A DNA stretch of 64,000 nt from NCBI RefSeq assembly GCF_030813515.1, contig NZ_JAUSUK010000002.1, forward strand, positions 620,001 to 684,000, given 5' to 3'. Below are positions 18,912-28,726 of this stretch, piece after piece. Numbering within the stretch: the first letter of the stretch is position 1; every line of letters starts with the position of its first letter. This DNA comes from Rhodopseudomonas julia. GTDB taxonomy: Bacteria > Pseudomonadota > Alphaproteobacteria > Rhizobiales > Afifellaceae. The notes beneath the pieces were generated by a model. It searched no databases, was not told the origin of the DNA, and saw only the letters and a program-made list of their open reading frames with translations. Position numbers and translations under genes: made by a program.

Positions 18912-19154
18912 ATGAGTGAGAGCAATATCGAGGAGCGCGTCAAAAAGATCGTCGTGGAGCACCTTGGCGTTGAGGAAGAAAAGGTCACCAAGGAAGCCAG
19001 CTTCATTGATGACCTCGGCGCCGACAGCCTGGACACGGTCGAGCTTGTGATGGCGTTCGAAGAAGAGTTCGGCGTGGAAATCCCGGACGATGCCGCAGAG
19101 ACCATCCTTACGGTGGGCGATGCCGTGTCGTTTCTTGAGAAGAACGCCGGCTGA
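18912..19154 (+). CDS. acpP: acyl carrier protein
   Basis: 80-residue acidic carrier protein. The phosphopantetheine attachment site is Ser39 in [12 protein letters not shown], with the flanking four-helix pattern and C-terminal VGDAVSFLE. It is the shared scaffold for all steps of fatty-acid synthesis and supplies lipid A acyl chains. A 179-base gap from fabG probably contains its own promoter, as acpP is usually expressed above its neighbours. GAGGAAGCTGAGG lies just upstream of the ATG. Confidence 0.98.
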   Translation: MSESNIEERVKKIVVEHLGVEEEKVTKEASFIDDLGADSLDTVELVMAFEEEFGVEIPDDAAETILTVGDAVSFLEKNAG

Positions 19155-19183
19155 CCTTCACTCGTGATTTTCGGTACAGTGGA

Positions 19184-20446
19184 ATGAGGCGCGTCGTCGT
19201 CACGGGTCTCGGCATGGTCACTCCCCTCGGTTGTGGGGTGGAGGCGAATTGGTCGAGACTTCTTGCTGGTGAGAGTGGTGCTGCACGCATCGGGACCTTC
19301 AAGGTCGACGATCTTGCGTGCCAAATCGCTTGCCAGATCCCGCGTGGCGACGGCTCCGAGGGCACCTACAATCCGAACGATTGGATGGAGGTGAAGGAGC
19401 AGCGCAAGGTGGATGAATTCATCACCTTTTCCATGGCCGCTGCTGCCCAGGCACTGAAAGATGCCGAGTGGGAACCCGACGAATACGAGGACCAGATCCG
19501 CACAGGCGTGCTGATCGGGTCCGGTATCGGCGGGATTCGCGGCATCGTTGAAGGCGGGCTGTTGTTGGAGGAGAAGGGACCGCGACGCGTGTCTCCCTTC
19601 TTCATCCCAGGCCGCCTCATCAACCTTGCGGCCGGTTACGTCTCCATCCAGCATAATCTCAAGGGCCCGAATCATGCCGTCGTGACGGCGTGCTCCACGG
19701 GTGCCCATGCTATCGGTGACGCTTCGCGCCTCATCGCGCTGGGTGACGCCGAGGTGATGGTGGCCGGCGGTACCGAATCACCCCTCAATCGCGTCTCGGT
19801 GGCCGGCTTTGCCGCCTGCCGGGCGCTATCGACGAATTTCAACGAGGCGCCGACGAAGGCATCGAGACCCTATGATCGCGACCGTGACGGCTTCGTCATG
19901 GGCGAGGGGGCGGGTGTCGTCGTTCTGGAAGAGCTCGAGCACGCCAAGGCGCGCGGCGCGCGCATCTATGGCGAGATCGTCGGCTATGGCATGTCGGGCG
20001 ATGCCTATCACATCACGGCTCCGGCCGAAGATGGCGACGGTGCCTATCGCTGCATGGCTGCCGCTTTGAAGCGGGCCGGGGTTACGCCGGACGAGATCGA
20101 CTATATCAACGCGCATGGCACGTCGACACCGCTCGGTGACGAGATCGAGCTGCGTGCGGTGGAGCGCCTGACAGGACAGCATGCGTCCGAGATGACGATG
20201 TCTTCGACCAAGTCGGCGATCGGTCATCTTCTCGGAGCTGCCGGCGCGGTCGAAGCGATCTTTTCGATCCTCGCCATTCGCGACAATGTCGCGCCGCCGA
20301 CGATCAATCTCGACAATCCGTCGGTCAACACGCCGATCGATCTCGTGCCGCATCAGCCGAAGGAAAAGCCGATCAATGTCGCGCTTTCCAACTCTTTCGG
20401 GTTCGGCGGCACGAACGCCTCGCTCGTCTTCCGGCGTTTCAATTAG
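19184..20446 (+). CDS. fabF: beta-ketoacyl-ACP synthase II FabF
   Basis: Condensing enzyme that elongates acyl-ACP with malonyl-ACP. The catalytic Cys170 is in VVTACSTGAHAI and the two catalytic His are in INAHGTSTPLGD and AIGHLLGAAGA; the Gly-rich FGFGGTNASL end is complete. 420 residues is the usual length. It follows acpP by 29 bases. FabF also makes cis-vaccenate and helps adjust membrane fluidity with temperature. Confidence 0.97.
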   Translation: MRRVVVTGLGMVTPLGCGVEANWSRLLAGESGAARIGTFKVDDLACQIACQIPRGDGSEGTYNPNDWMEVKEQRKVDEFITFSMAAAAQALKDAEWEPDEYEDQIRTGVLIGSGIGGIRGIVEGGLLLEEKGPRRVSPFFIPGRLINLAAGYVSIQHNLKGPNHAVVTACSTGAHAIGDASRLIALGDAEVMVAGGTESPLNRVSVAGFAACRALSTNFNEAPTKASRPYDRDRDGFVMGEGAGVVVLEELEHAKARGARIYGEIVGYGMSGDAYHITAPAEDGDGAYRCMAAALKRAGVTPDEIDYINAHGTSTPLGDEIELRAVERLTGQHASEMTMSSTKSAIGHLLGAAGAVEAIFSILAIRDNVAPPTINLDNPSVNTPIDLVPHQPKEKPINVALSNSFGFGGTNASLVFRRFN

Positions 20447-20525
20447 CTGATCGGCCGGCAGCGGCCCTCTTTCGCCATATTCGAGCTTAGTTGTCGGATC
20501 GACGGCGACGTGGGAAAAGCGGGCA

Positions 20526-21794
20526 ATGAACGAAAAAGTGCCGAGCGAGGAAACAGGGATTCCTGCGGCTGACGCCGCCAACGGCGACGCGCGGCCTGCG
20601 GACCACAATGGCGCACGCTCAGGGCGCCGAATCAATCCGAAGAGCCCGCGCCAGGCAATCCAGCCGGAGCCGGCACCGCCGCCTCCGCCGCGGTCCAAGC
20701 AGGCCAGACACCCGCTCGTGGTGACGCTCAACTTCTTTCTGATGACTGCCGTGCTCGCCGTCCTGTTCATCGGCGGTGCGCTTTATTTCGGCAAGCAGCG
20801 CTTCGTTGCCGATGGGCCGCTCGAAGAGCCGCGGACCGTGCTGATCACACGCGGTTCGGGCGTCGATGCGATCGCCGCGCAGCTGAAGCGCAACAACGTC
20901 ATCGACAGTCCGCTCATTTTTAACGTCGGAGTGCGCCTCAACGAGGCGGCGAGCCGGCTGCAATACGGCGAATATCTCTTCCAGCCGCATGTCTCGATGC
21001 GTGAGGTGATGGAAATCCTCACCTCCGGCAAATCGATCCTGCATTCCGTGACGATTCCGGAGGGTCTCACCAGTCAGCAGATCGTCGACAAGCTCCAGGC
21101 CGACGATGTGCTCGTCGGCGATATCGAGACTGTGCCGCCCGAGGGCTCGCTGCTGCCTGAAACATACAAGTTCACACGCGGGGCGACGCGCCAGAAGATC
21201 CTGGAGCAGATGGAGCGGGCGCAGGACAGGCTTCTGGAGGAGGTTTGGGGACGGCGCTCGCCGGATCTGCCCATCGAAACCCCGGAAGAGCTCGTCACAC
21301 TCGCCTCGATCGTGGAGAAAGAGACGGGCAAGGCCGATGAACGGCCGCGCGTTGCCGCGGTCTTCATCAATCGGCTGAAGCGCGGGATGCGTCTGCAATC
21401 GGATCCGACGATCATCTATGGGCTTTTCGGCGGCAAGGGAAAACCGTCCGACCGCCCGATCCTGGCCTCCGATCTGGAGAAGGAAACGGATTACAACACC
21501 TACCAGATCAGCGGGCTGCCGCCGGGCCCGATCGCCAATCCCGGTCGCGCGGCGCTGGAAGCGGTGGCCAATCCTTCACGCACGGACGATCTCTACTTCG
21601 TTGCCGACGGGACCGGTGGCCACGTCTTCTCGACGACGCTCGCCGATCACAATCGCAATGTCGCGCGTTGGCGGCGCATCGAGCGCACGCAGCGGGCGGC
21701 CGAGGAGGCGGAAGCCGCGGCCGAGGTTCTTCAAGAGGAGCCGATGCCCGGCGCGGAAAAGCTCATTCCGCGTCCGCGTCCTCAACCGGAATGA
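20526..21794 (+). CDS. mltG: endolytic murein transglycosylase MltG
   Basis: MltG cuts nascent glycan strands in the inner membrane and so sets their length. A cytosolic Pro-rich N-terminus of about 62 residues precedes one transmembrane helix (about 63-87), then a LysM-like segment and the YceG domain with the catalytic Glu in LASIVEKETG and the hallmark FINRL...MRLQSDPTIIYG and YNTYQISGLPPGPIANPG. The C-terminal Glu/Ala-rich tail is poorly conserved. 422 residues is longer than E. coli MltG mainly through both tails. Location after fabF is common in alphaproteobacteria. Confidence 0.93.
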   Translation: MNEKVPSEETGIPAADAANGDARPADHNGARSGRRINPKSPRQAIQPEPAPPPPPRSKQARHPLVVTLNFFLMTAVLAVLFIGGALYFGKQRFVADGPLEEPRTVLITRGSGVDAIAAQLKRNNVIDSPLIFNVGVRLNEAASRLQYGEYLFQPHVSMREVMEILTSGKSILHSVTIPEGLTSQQIVDKLQADDVLVGDIETVPPEGSLLPETYKFTRGATRQKILEQMERAQDRLLEEVWGRRSPDLPIETPEELVTLASIVEKETGKADERPRVAAVFINRLKRGMRLQSDPTIIYGLFGGKGKPSDRPILASDLEKETDYNTYQISGLPPGPIANPGRAALEAVANPSRTDDLYFVADGTGGHVFSTTLADHNRNVARWRRIERTQRAAEEAEAAAEVLQEEPMPGAEKLIPRPRPQPE

Positions 21795-21862
21795 TGGGCA
21801 AGGCTTGTCCGGGCGGCGCGCCCGCGCTACGCCCCTCCCACACCTACAGCTGATTACGGCAC

Positions 21863-22744
21863 ATGCGCATTCAAAGCATGACGGGTTTCGCCCGTCAGGT
21901 CTTCACCGTCGGCTCGTCGAGCTATGTCTGGGAACTGAAAAGCGTCAACGGGCGCGGTCTGGAGCTGCGCTTTCGTCTGCCGCCCGGCTTCGACGGTCTC
22001 GAGCCTGCGGCGCGAGAAGCCGTGCGCAGCCATCTTTCACGCGGCTCGTGCTATCTGAACCTTCAGGAAGAGGGCGGTGGCGCGGAAGCCGGGGTGACGA
22101 TCAACGAGGCGGCTCTGCGTCTTGTTCTGGAGCGGGCGAAGCGCCTGGCGCAGGAAGACGAAGTGCAGCCGGCGCGGGCCGACGGACTTCTGGCGCTGCG
22201 CGGCGTGATCGTTCAGGGCAGCAACAGCGAAGGAGCTGCCGATGGGCCGATCGCCGAGGCGGCAGTCGCGGCCTTGCATGAGGCGCTCGAGGCGCTCGTG
22301 ACGACGCGGCTTGAAGAAGGCGAAAGGCTGCGCGCGCATCTCACGGAGATCATCGACCGTATCGAAGGGCTGGTCGAGGCCGCAGAAGCGCGTCTGGGCG
22401 GCATGGTGGAGCGTCTGCGGGCGCGGCTTCGCGAGCAGGTGGAGTTCATTTCCTCCGAGACCCAGCTCGACGAGGGGCGCCTCTATCAGGAAGCGCTCAT
22501 GACCGCGACGAAAGCCGATATCCGCGAGGAGATCGACCGGCTCAAGGCGCACACCGCCGAGGCGCGCACGCGGCTTGCGGAAGGCGGCGTCATCGGGCGC
22601 AGGCTCGATTTCCTGTCTCAGGAGTTCAACCGCGAAGCCAACACGTTGTGCTCCAAATCGAGCGATCACGAAACGACGGCGATCGGCCTCGATCTCAAAT
22701 CCGCGATCGATCAGTTCCGCGAGCAGGTGCAAAATCTCGAATGA
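21863..22744 (+). CDS. YicC family endoribonuclease-like protein
   Basis: 293 residues with the family start MRIQSMTGFAR, the N-terminal YicC domain (SVNGRGLELRFRLPP) and the C-terminal DUF1732 region ending GRRLDFLSQEFNREANTLCS and [15 protein letters not shown]. Members of the family have been reported to act as endoribonucleases in RNA turnover; the physiological role here is inferred from homology only. The stop overlaps the gmk start (ATGA), and yicC-gmk pairing is widespread. Confidence 0.9.
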   Translation: MRIQSMTGFARQVFTVGSSSYVWELKSVNGRGLELRFRLPPGFDGLEPAAREAVRSHLSRGSCYLNLQEEGGGAEAGVTINEAALRLVLERAKRLAQEDEVQPARADGLLALRGVIVQGSNSEGAADGPIAEAAVAALHEALEALVTTRLEEGERLRAHLTEIIDRIEGLVEAAEARLGGMVERLRARLREQVEFISSETQLDEGRLYQEALMTATKADIREEIDRLKAHTAEARTRLAEGGVIGRRLDFLSQEFNREANTLCSKSSDHETTAIGLDLKSAIDQFREQVQNLE

Positions 22745-23439
22745 CCGCCGATCCGATCAAGCTTGTCCGTCGTGGCCTCATGTTCGTCCTGTCCTCGCCT
22801 TCGGGGGCAGGCAAATCGACACTCGCGCGGCAGCTTCTTGAAGCCGACAGCGGCCTCGAATTGTCGGTTTCGGTGACCACGCGTCCCCGCCGGCGCAGCG
22901 AGCGCGAAGGCGTCCATTACCATTTCATCGATGATGTGCATTTCAACCGCATGGTGGAGCGCGGCGATCTTCTGGAATGGGCGACGGTGCACGGCAATCA
23001 CTACGGAACGCCGCTCGAACCCGTCGAGGACGCCTTGTCCGGGGGGCGGGACGTGCTTTTCGACATCGACTGGCAGGGGACGGCGCAGATCGCCGAGAAG
23101 CTTCCCGACGATCTCGTCCGGGTGTTCGTGCTACCGCCTTCCATGCGCGAATTGAAGGCGCGCCTGGAGCGGCGGGCCGAGGATTCACACGAAACCATCG
23201 GCCGGCGGCTCGTGGGATCGCTCGAGGAAATCGAGCAGTGGAGCCGCTACGATTACGTCATCGTCAATGACGATTTGCAGCGGGCCTTCGAGGCGGTGAA
23301 GGGCATCCTGACCGCCGAAAGGTTGAAGCGCGAGCGCGTGTTGGGCCTGCGGGCCTTCGTCAGCCAGCTCCTCTCGGAGGGGCGCGATCTTGTCGATCAT
23401 CTTCAGGCTCAGGACGAAGAGCGGCCGAGCTCCTCGTAA
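22741..23439 (+). CDS. gmk: guanylate kinase
   Basis: Phosphorylates GMP to GDP, feeding nucleotide and (p)ppGpp pools. P-loop SPSGAGKST is at residues 19-27, followed by the GMP-binding segment [19 protein letters not shown] and [11 protein letters not shown] take the ATG at 22741, overlapping the yicC stop by four bases, which gives 232 residues; the family is usually 200-220. The 3' end overlaps the convergent rsmA gene by 31 bases, so the extra C-terminal residues ([16 protein letters not shown]) are read from both strands. Confidence 0.96.
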   Translation: MTADPIKLVRRGLMFVLSSPSGAGKSTLARQLLEADSGLELSVSVTTRPRRRSEREGVHYHFIDDVHFNRMVERGDLLEWATVHGNHYGTPLEPVEDALSGGRDVLFDIDWQGTAQIAEKLPDDLVRVFVLPPSMRELKARLERRAEDSHETIGRRLVGSLEEIEQWSRYDYVIVNDDLQRAFEAVKGILTAERLKRERVLGLRAFVSQLLSEGRDLVDHLQAQDEERPSSS

Positions 23440-24275
23440 ATCCGCGCCAGATCGAGAAAACCCGCGACCGGGATTTCTTCGGCGCGCTGCGTCGGCGCGA
23501 TGCCGCATGCTTCCAGAACCGCTTCCGGCTGCCGAAATGCCTGCTTCAGGCTTTGGCGCAGCATTTTGCGCCGCTGGCCGAAGGCCGAGGCGGTGACCGC
23601 CTCAAGCGCCGAGGGCGCGACCGCAACGGCATCGGGTCGCGGTTCCAGCCGTACGACGGCAGACGTGACTTTGGGCGGCGGCAGAAAGGCGCGCGGCGGC
23701 ACCTCGAAGAGGATATGGGCGTGGCAGCGCCACTGAGCGAGCACGGCGAGGCGTCCGTAGGCCTTGGAGCCTGGCGCCGCGACGATCCTCTCCGCCACCT
23801 CCTTCTGGAACATGAGCGTCAGACTGCGCCACCAGGCCGGCCAGTCGGGCGGCGTCAGCCAGCCGGTAAGAAGAGGTGTTGCGACATTGTAGGGAAGGTT
23901 GGCGACGATGCGGCCGCCATCCGGCCCGACGAGATCCGGATAATCGGTTTCAAGCGCATCGCCCTCGATCACCTCGAGGCGACCCTGCGCAGCGGCCGCG
24001 ATTTCCTCAAGGGCCGGAAGCGCCCTGTGGTCGCGTTCGATCGCGATCACCTTTGTCGCGCCTTCAAGAAACAGGGCTCTCGTAAGGCCGCCGGGTCCCG
24101 GGCCGACCTCGACGATCGTCTCACCCCTGGCGCTCCCCTCGCGGGCGATGCGGCGCGTCAAATTGAGGTCGAGCAGAAAATTCTGGCCGAGGGACTTCTG
24201 CGCCCAGAGCTCGTATTTTGCGAGAACGTCGCGCAGCGGCGGCAGGGCCGCCACGCGTTCGATGACGTCGCTCAC
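23409..24275 (-). CDS. rsmA: 16S rRNA dimethyladenosine transferase RsmA (KsgA)
   Basis: Dimethylates two adjacent adenines in helix 45 of 16S rRNA, a late 30S assembly checkpoint. The N-terminal [21 protein letters not shown]-binding motif [13 protein letters not shown] and catalytic NLPYN are present. The best start is GTG 24275, which overlaps the pdxA stop as GTGA and gives 288 residues; a longer in-frame reading would run deep into pdxA. The 3' end overlaps gmk by 31 bases in convergent orientation. Confidence 0.95.
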   Translation of the reverse strand: MSDVIERVAALPPLRDVLAKYELWAQKSLGQNFLLDLNLTRRIAREGSARGETIVEVGPGPGGLTRALFLEGATKVIAIERDHRALPALEEIAAAAQGRLEVIEGDALETDYPDLVGPDGGRIVANLPYNVATPLLTGWLTPPDWPAWWRSLTLMFQKEVAERIVAAPGSKAYGRLAVLAQWRCHAHILFEVPPRAFLPPPKVTSAVVRLEPRPDAVAVAPSALEAVTASAFGQRRKMLRQSLKQAFRQPEAVLEACGIAPTQRAEEIPVAGFLDLARIYEELGRSSS

Positions 24276-25279
24276 GCCTGGACGGGAGAACGGCTCATCT
24301 CGGCTGCCATATGCAGCGCCGCCATCAGGCTCGACGGACGTGCACGGCCTGTGCCGGCGATCTCCATGGCCGTGCCATGATCCGGCGACGTGCGCACGAA
24401 AGGCAGACCAAGCGTCACGTTGACCGCATGATCGAAGGCGAGGGCCTTGACGGGGATGAGCGCCTGGTCGTGGTACATGCACAGCGCCAGGTCGTAGCGG
24501 CGGCGGGCCGCGGGATGGAACATGGTGTCGGCCGGCAGCGGCCCCTCCGCTTCGATGCCAGCCTGGCAGAGCAGGTCGACGGCCGGACGGATGACCTCGA
24601 TGTCTTCCTTGCCGATGACGCCCTTCTCACCGGCATGCGGGTTCAGGCCCGACACGGCGATGCGGGGGGAGGAAATGGCAAAGCGGCGCTTCAGCTCCTC
24701 CGCGGCGATCTTGCCAGTTTCCACGATGAGTTCGGTGGTCAGAAGACGCGGCACGTCGCAAAGAGGCACATGAATGGTGACGGGCACTGCACGCAGGTCG
24801 GGCCCGGCCAACATCATGACCGGCCGGCGCTTCTCCCCGAAGAGCTGCTCGCCGAGATCGGCGAGATATTCGGTGTGACCCGGATAGGCGAAGCCCGCTT
24901 CGTTGAGCGCGTGCTTGGCGATCGGATTGGTCACCATCGACGAGCAGCGGCCATCGGCCACGAACTCCGCGGCCTGACGGATCGACTGGATCGTCAGCGC
25001 TGCGTCTTCGCGTGCGATCAGGCCGGGCTCGGCCTTCGCCTCCGGGAAGCCCGGCAGGCACGGTAGAGCCATCGGGAACACGAGAGCGGCTTCTTCCGGC
25101 TCCACTTCGCGGGTCGGGCAGTCGATGCCGAGGAGGATCGCTCGCTCGGCAATGTTGGCGGCCGAGCCGAGAAAAATAAACGGCGGCAGGCGTTCGCGCT
25201 CGCGCCGCGCCCAGGCTGCAATGGTGATGTCGAGGGCGACGCCAGCCGCCTCTCCGAGGGTCAGTGCAATTGGAAGCAT
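24272..25279 (-). CDS. pdxA: 4-hydroxythreonine-4-phosphate dehydrogenase PdxA
   Basis: NAD-dependent enzyme of the DXP-dependent pyridoxal phosphate route. It has the family features [10 protein letters not shown] near the start, [16 protein letters not shown] with the GHTEYLA metal region, [10 protein letters not shown], and [16 protein letters not shown] with metal-binding His residues before [17 protein letters not shown]. Length 335 is normal. It sits between surA and rsmA, the same order as in E. coli. Confidence 0.95.
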   Translation of the reverse strand: MLPIALTLGEAAGVALDITIAAWARRERERLPPFIFLGSAANIAERAILLGIDCPTREVEPEEAALVFPMALPCLPGFPEAKAEPGLIAREDAALTIQSIRQAAEFVADGRCSSMVTNPIAKHALNEAGFAYPGHTEYLADLGEQLFGEKRRPVMMLAGPDLRAVPVTIHVPLCDVPRLLTTELIVETGKIAAEELKRRFAISSPRIAVSGLNPHAGEKGVIGKEDIEVIRPAVDLLCQAGIEAEGPLPADTMFHPAARRRYDLALCMYHDQALIPVKALAFDHAVNVTLGLPFVRTSPDHGTAMEIAGTGRARPSSLMAALHMAAEMSRSPVQA

Positions 25280-25285
25280 CGGTTC

Positions 25286-26239
25286 CTAACGGTACTCGAT
25301 TATCGCGTCGGATTTCAGATCGCGCAGATAGCGTCGGGCGAGAAGCTGACCACGCTCATTGGTCAGCTCATCGCGGACCTCGTCGGCCGCCTGTGTTTTG
25401 CCGGCGACCGCCTTCTTGTTGCAGATGCCGAGAACCTGGAAACCCTCATCTACCTGCGTCGGTGGAAGCGCCGTACCAACCTTGGCTTTGCTGAGGCTGC
25501 CCTGCAGGGAATCGGGAAAATCGCCGCTCTCCCGGCGAACCGTCGGTTTCACGAAGACGCCGGCCATGCCGCGGGTCTGTTCCAGTGTCGCGTCGCAGTT
25601 CCTGAAGCGGCTGCGGAAGGCTTCGGCTTCACGCTTGCGCTGAGCAGCGATGCCGCTCTTGCCCTTTTTGGGGACGATGAAAAGAACCGGCTGAACGTCG
25701 TATTCGGTGACGGTTCCAGACGCCTCGGCGTCGTCGTCGCGGCCGAGCATGGCCTGGGCGACGTCCGATTCTGTGATACGCACCGTGGCGCGGAAGCGGG
25801 CACGGACCACGTCACGCCAGGCGAGCTCGGCACGAATGCGGTCCTTGAGGGTGTCTGGATTGACGCCGTTCTGACGCAACGCCGCCTCGAGCTTGGACGG
25901 CGGCAGCTTGGCGCGGCTCGCAATGGAGGCGAAGGCGCGGTCGACTTCGCTTTGCGAAACTGTGACATTGCGGCGCTTGGCTTCCTGCAGTTTCAGCGCT
26001 TCTTCGATCAACTCGTCCGTCGCCTGTTTCGCACCCGCCTGGCCACGTGAGGTCAGGCGAAGGAATTTGGCACGGTTGTTGATGTCGTAGGTCGTGATCG
26101 GCTGATCGTTGACCAGAATCTTGATGGAGCTTTGAGCCTGCGCGCTGTCGGCGACGGGCAAAGTGGCCATGGCCATCAAGGCGCTTGCCGCAACAAGCCA
26201 AGCGGTTTGCGTGAGGGTTTTAAACATCGATGTTCGCAT
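25286..26239 (-). CDS. surA: periplasmic chaperone, SurA-like peptidylprolyl isomerase
   Basis: Secreted protein of 317 residues with a signal peptide ending near ADSAQAQ (residue 36). A SurA N-terminal chaperone domain follows (IKILVNDQPITTYDINNRAKF, and later DELIEEALKLQEAK and VDRAFASIA), then a C-terminal region with a weak parvulin-like pattern. It is shorter than E. coli SurA (428 residues, two parvulin domains), so it probably carries at most one PPIase domain. Position between lptD and pdxA mirrors E. coli and fits a role in delivering LptD and other barrels to the BAM complex. Confidence 0.85.
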   Translation of the reverse strand: MRTSMFKTLTQTAWLVAASALMAMATLPVADSAQAQSSIKILVNDQPITTYDINNRAKFLRLTSRGQAGAKQATDELIEEALKLQEAKRRNVTVSQSEVDRAFASIASRAKLPPSKLEAALRQNGVNPDTLKDRIRAELAWRDVVRARFRATVRITESDVAQAMLGRDDDAEASGTVTEYDVQPVLFIVPKKGKSGIAAQRKREAEAFRSRFRNCDATLEQTRGMAGVFVKPTVRRESGDFPDSLQGSLSKAKVGTALPPTQVDEGFQVLGICNKKAVAGKTQAADEVRDELTNERGQLLARRYLRDLKSDAIIEYR

Positions 26240-26293
26240 CGTTCCGTTGCAGCTTCTGATGGCGCTCTTAAGCGCGAATTATGGCGCTAATTT

Positions 26294-28726
26294 TTAAAAG
26301 AGCCCAGAGTAGAGGTCTTCCTCGTCATCGTCGTAGTCGTCGCCCGATGCGGCGAAGCTCACCTCGCTGTCGCCAAGGGTGCGCAGATTGAAGCGCACAA
26401 ACACCTCACGGCCGGAGACGATGTCCGTATAGCGGTCGCGCGTCTCGCTGTAGACCACCGATAGATTGAAGCATTCGTCGTCATAGGCAAGGCCCAAGGC
26501 GTGCTTGACGCGGCTCATCTGGTCGATGTCGAAGGTGATGCCACCCTTGACGGACCAGAAATCGCTCACCGCGAACTGGCCGGTCGTCGAGATCTCCGAT
26601 TGATCATCGTCGATGCCGAGCTCGGGAACCTCGCGACGATAGAAGTAGGTGAGGGCGGCGCTGTTGCGCCGTCCCTTGGATACGCGCGCCGTCGCTTCCG
26701 CACGGTTGACGTCGAAGGTGTCGTTGTCGAAGCGGCCGCGGGCCGTCAGCGTGAGCCCCTCGCCTGAATCCAGGGTGACGCGTCCGACATAGTCGGAATC
26801 GTCGGTCGAAAGCCCCGAGCCGATGCCTGTCAGCGTCACGTTGCTCTTGGAGAAGGAATTCGCTCCGGCGAGCTGGAAGGATTGGCCGAAGAGGGCGTCG
26901 ATGCTCGCCTTGCCCAGCATCGCATGATAGGTGAAGCCCACATTGGCTCGGGTGCCGCCCTCCTGGCGGTCATAGCCGGAGAATTTGTCCCATTCGAACA
27001 AGTTCGTGTCATCGAAGACGAGGCTCTGCGCGTCTTCGTTCGGCAGATCGTTGATGTGCTGTTCGTCGGGACGAACGATGATTTGGGCAACCGGGCTGAA
27101 TGTCTGCGAGATCGGACCCATCTGCGCCAGGAACGGATAGCGGTATTCCAGGCCGACGGCGGGCATGCCGCGCAGATAGGTCTCGTCGCCCGCCAGACCC
27201 GTATCGGTGTCATCGGCCTGGACGTTGTAAATGTCGCCTTTGAAATAAGCGAAGGGCGTGAAGACCTGCCCGAGCGGACCGACGATCTTGCTCTTCCAGG
27301 TTACGTCCGTGCTGGCCCTCGTGAAGGTGCCGGCCACGCCCGCATAATACTCTTTCTGCGTCCGATTGCCCGCATCGTCATACTGGAAATAGGCACGCTC
27401 ATCGGTGTCGCCGCGGGTGAGGCTCGTGAAGTTCGAGGTCAGGCTGAGTTCACCGCCCAATATCGGCTGGTCGAAAATGTAATTGTGGTCGAGCACCGGG
27501 TGCACGACGGCCTGCTCGTCCTGATAATTGCGGGTGGAATTCACCGGGTCGTTGCGCTGGATGCGGAACGCATAACCGCGCAGGTCGAAGAAGTTGCGAT
27601 CGCTGAGGCCGGTCAGGAAGATGGTGTTGACGACTTCCGTGTCGGTCAGCCCGCGAATGTCGTAATCGCGCCCAAAAGTGCGGTCCGTAGTCGTGGCGAG
27701 ATCCCAACCCCAGTTCCAGCGCGAATTGATGTTGAAGCGGCCCTTCGTGGCGACACTGCCGCGGAAGTCCCTGACGCCGGAGGAGACGAAATTGCCGAGC
27801 TCGAACTCGTCCTTGTTCTGCTGCAGAATCCCGGCGAGGCGAATGCTGTAGGAGCCGTTCATCAGCCGATGCCGCCATTCCGTCTCGGCGAGCAATCCCT
27901 GCTTTGAATAAACGGTCGGGGTGAAGGTGATGTCGTAGTTCGGTGCGAGGTTCCAGAAATACGGCGTGCCGACGCCGTAGCCGAGGGGCGAGCTTTGATG
28001 AAAGTGCGGCGGCAGGAAGCCGCTCTTGCGCTTTACCGTCGGGTCCGGATGGTAGAAATAGGGAATGTAGACCATCGGAATGCCGAAGAATTCCAAGCGG
28101 GCATTGCGATAGTAGACGGTCTTTTCTTCCTTATTGTGGACAATTCGCGAGGCCTTGATCTGCCACAGGGGCGGGCGGTCCGGATTCTCGCGGCACTGCT
28201 CGCAGGCGGTGTACACGCCCTGGCGGAAAATCAAGAGGTTGTTGCCCCGCCGCTCGGCGCTGTTGGCGGCGAAGCGGGCGCGGTCCACCGTGAGGACGTT
28301 CAGGCTCTCGATGAAGCCGTCGCTGAACGTGTCGGTGATGTCCATTTCGCGGGCGGTGATGACGTTGCCGCCAGGCTCCGTCATGCTGACGCCGCCTGAG
28401 GCGATGAGCCGGCTGTCGCTCTCGCGGTAGGTCACCTGCGGCGCACGCAGCGTATAGCCTTCGTAATAGATTTCGACGCCGCCGCGGGCCGTGACGATGT
28501 GCCGGTCGAAATCGTAGACGAGTTCGTCCGCCTCCAGGAGCATCTTGGCGTTGGGGTTTTCCGTGACCTGCTCGGCGAAATTCAAATCCTGCGCCAGGGC
28601 AGCAGGCGTCCACGGATTCGCCGCAAAGGCGACCAATGCCAAAGCGGAGACGGCCGCCAGCCGTCGCGCAAGCCCCCAGCCTGCGCGCCTGCGCGTCACC
28701 CTTTCTCGTGTGTGGACGGGAATCAT
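26294..28726 (-). CDS. lptD: LPS-assembly outer membrane protein LptD
   Basis: LptD is the 26-strand barrel that, with LptE, inserts LPS into the outer leaflet. The 810 residues include a basic N-terminus and signal peptide (cleavage near PAALAQ), an N-terminal beta-jellyroll of the OstA type (LLEADELVYDFDRHIVTARGGVEI), then the long barrel with YFWNLAPNYDITFTPTVYSKQG and repeated aromatic strands. Two Cys in YTACEQCREN are visible; the E. coli inter-domain disulfide pattern is not clearly kept. The start overlaps the lptG stop by four bases. Confidence 0.95.
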   Translation of the reverse strand: MIPVHTRERVTRRRAGWGLARRLAAVSALALVAFAANPWTPAALAQDLNFAEQVTENPNAKMLLEADELVYDFDRHIVTARGGVEIYYEGYTLRAPQVTYRESDSRLIASGGVSMTEPGGNVITAREMDITDTFSDGFIESLNVLTVDRARFAANSAERRGNNLLIFRQGVYTACEQCRENPDRPPLWQIKASRIVHNKEEKTVYYRNARLEFFGIPMVYIPYFYHPDPTVKRKSGFLPPHFHQSSPLGYGVGTPYFWNLAPNYDITFTPTVYSKQGLLAETEWRHRLMNGSYSIRLAGILQQNKDEFELGNFVSSGVRDFRGSVATKGRFNINSRWNWGWDLATTTDRTFGRDYDIRGLTDTEVVNTIFLTGLSDRNFFDLRGYAFRIQRNDPVNSTRNYQDEQAVVHPVLDHNYIFDQPILGGELSLTSNFTSLTRGDTDERAYFQYDDAGNRTQKEYYAGVAGTFTRASTDVTWKSKIVGPLGQVFTPFAYFKGDIYNVQADDTDTGLAGDETYLRGMPAVGLEYRYPFLAQMGPISQTFSPVAQIIVRPDEQHINDLPNEDAQSLVFDDTNLFEWDKFSGYDRQEGGTRANVGFTYHAMLGKASIDALFGQSFQLAGANSFSKSNVTLTGIGSGLSTDDSDYVGRVTLDSGEGLTLTARGRFDNDTFDVNRAEATARVSKGRRNSAALTYFYRREVPELGIDDDQSEISTTGQFAVSDFWSVKGGITFDIDQMSRVKHALGLAYDDECFNLSVVYSETRDRYTDIVSGREVFVRFNLRTLGDSEVSFAASGDDYDDDEEDLYSGLF

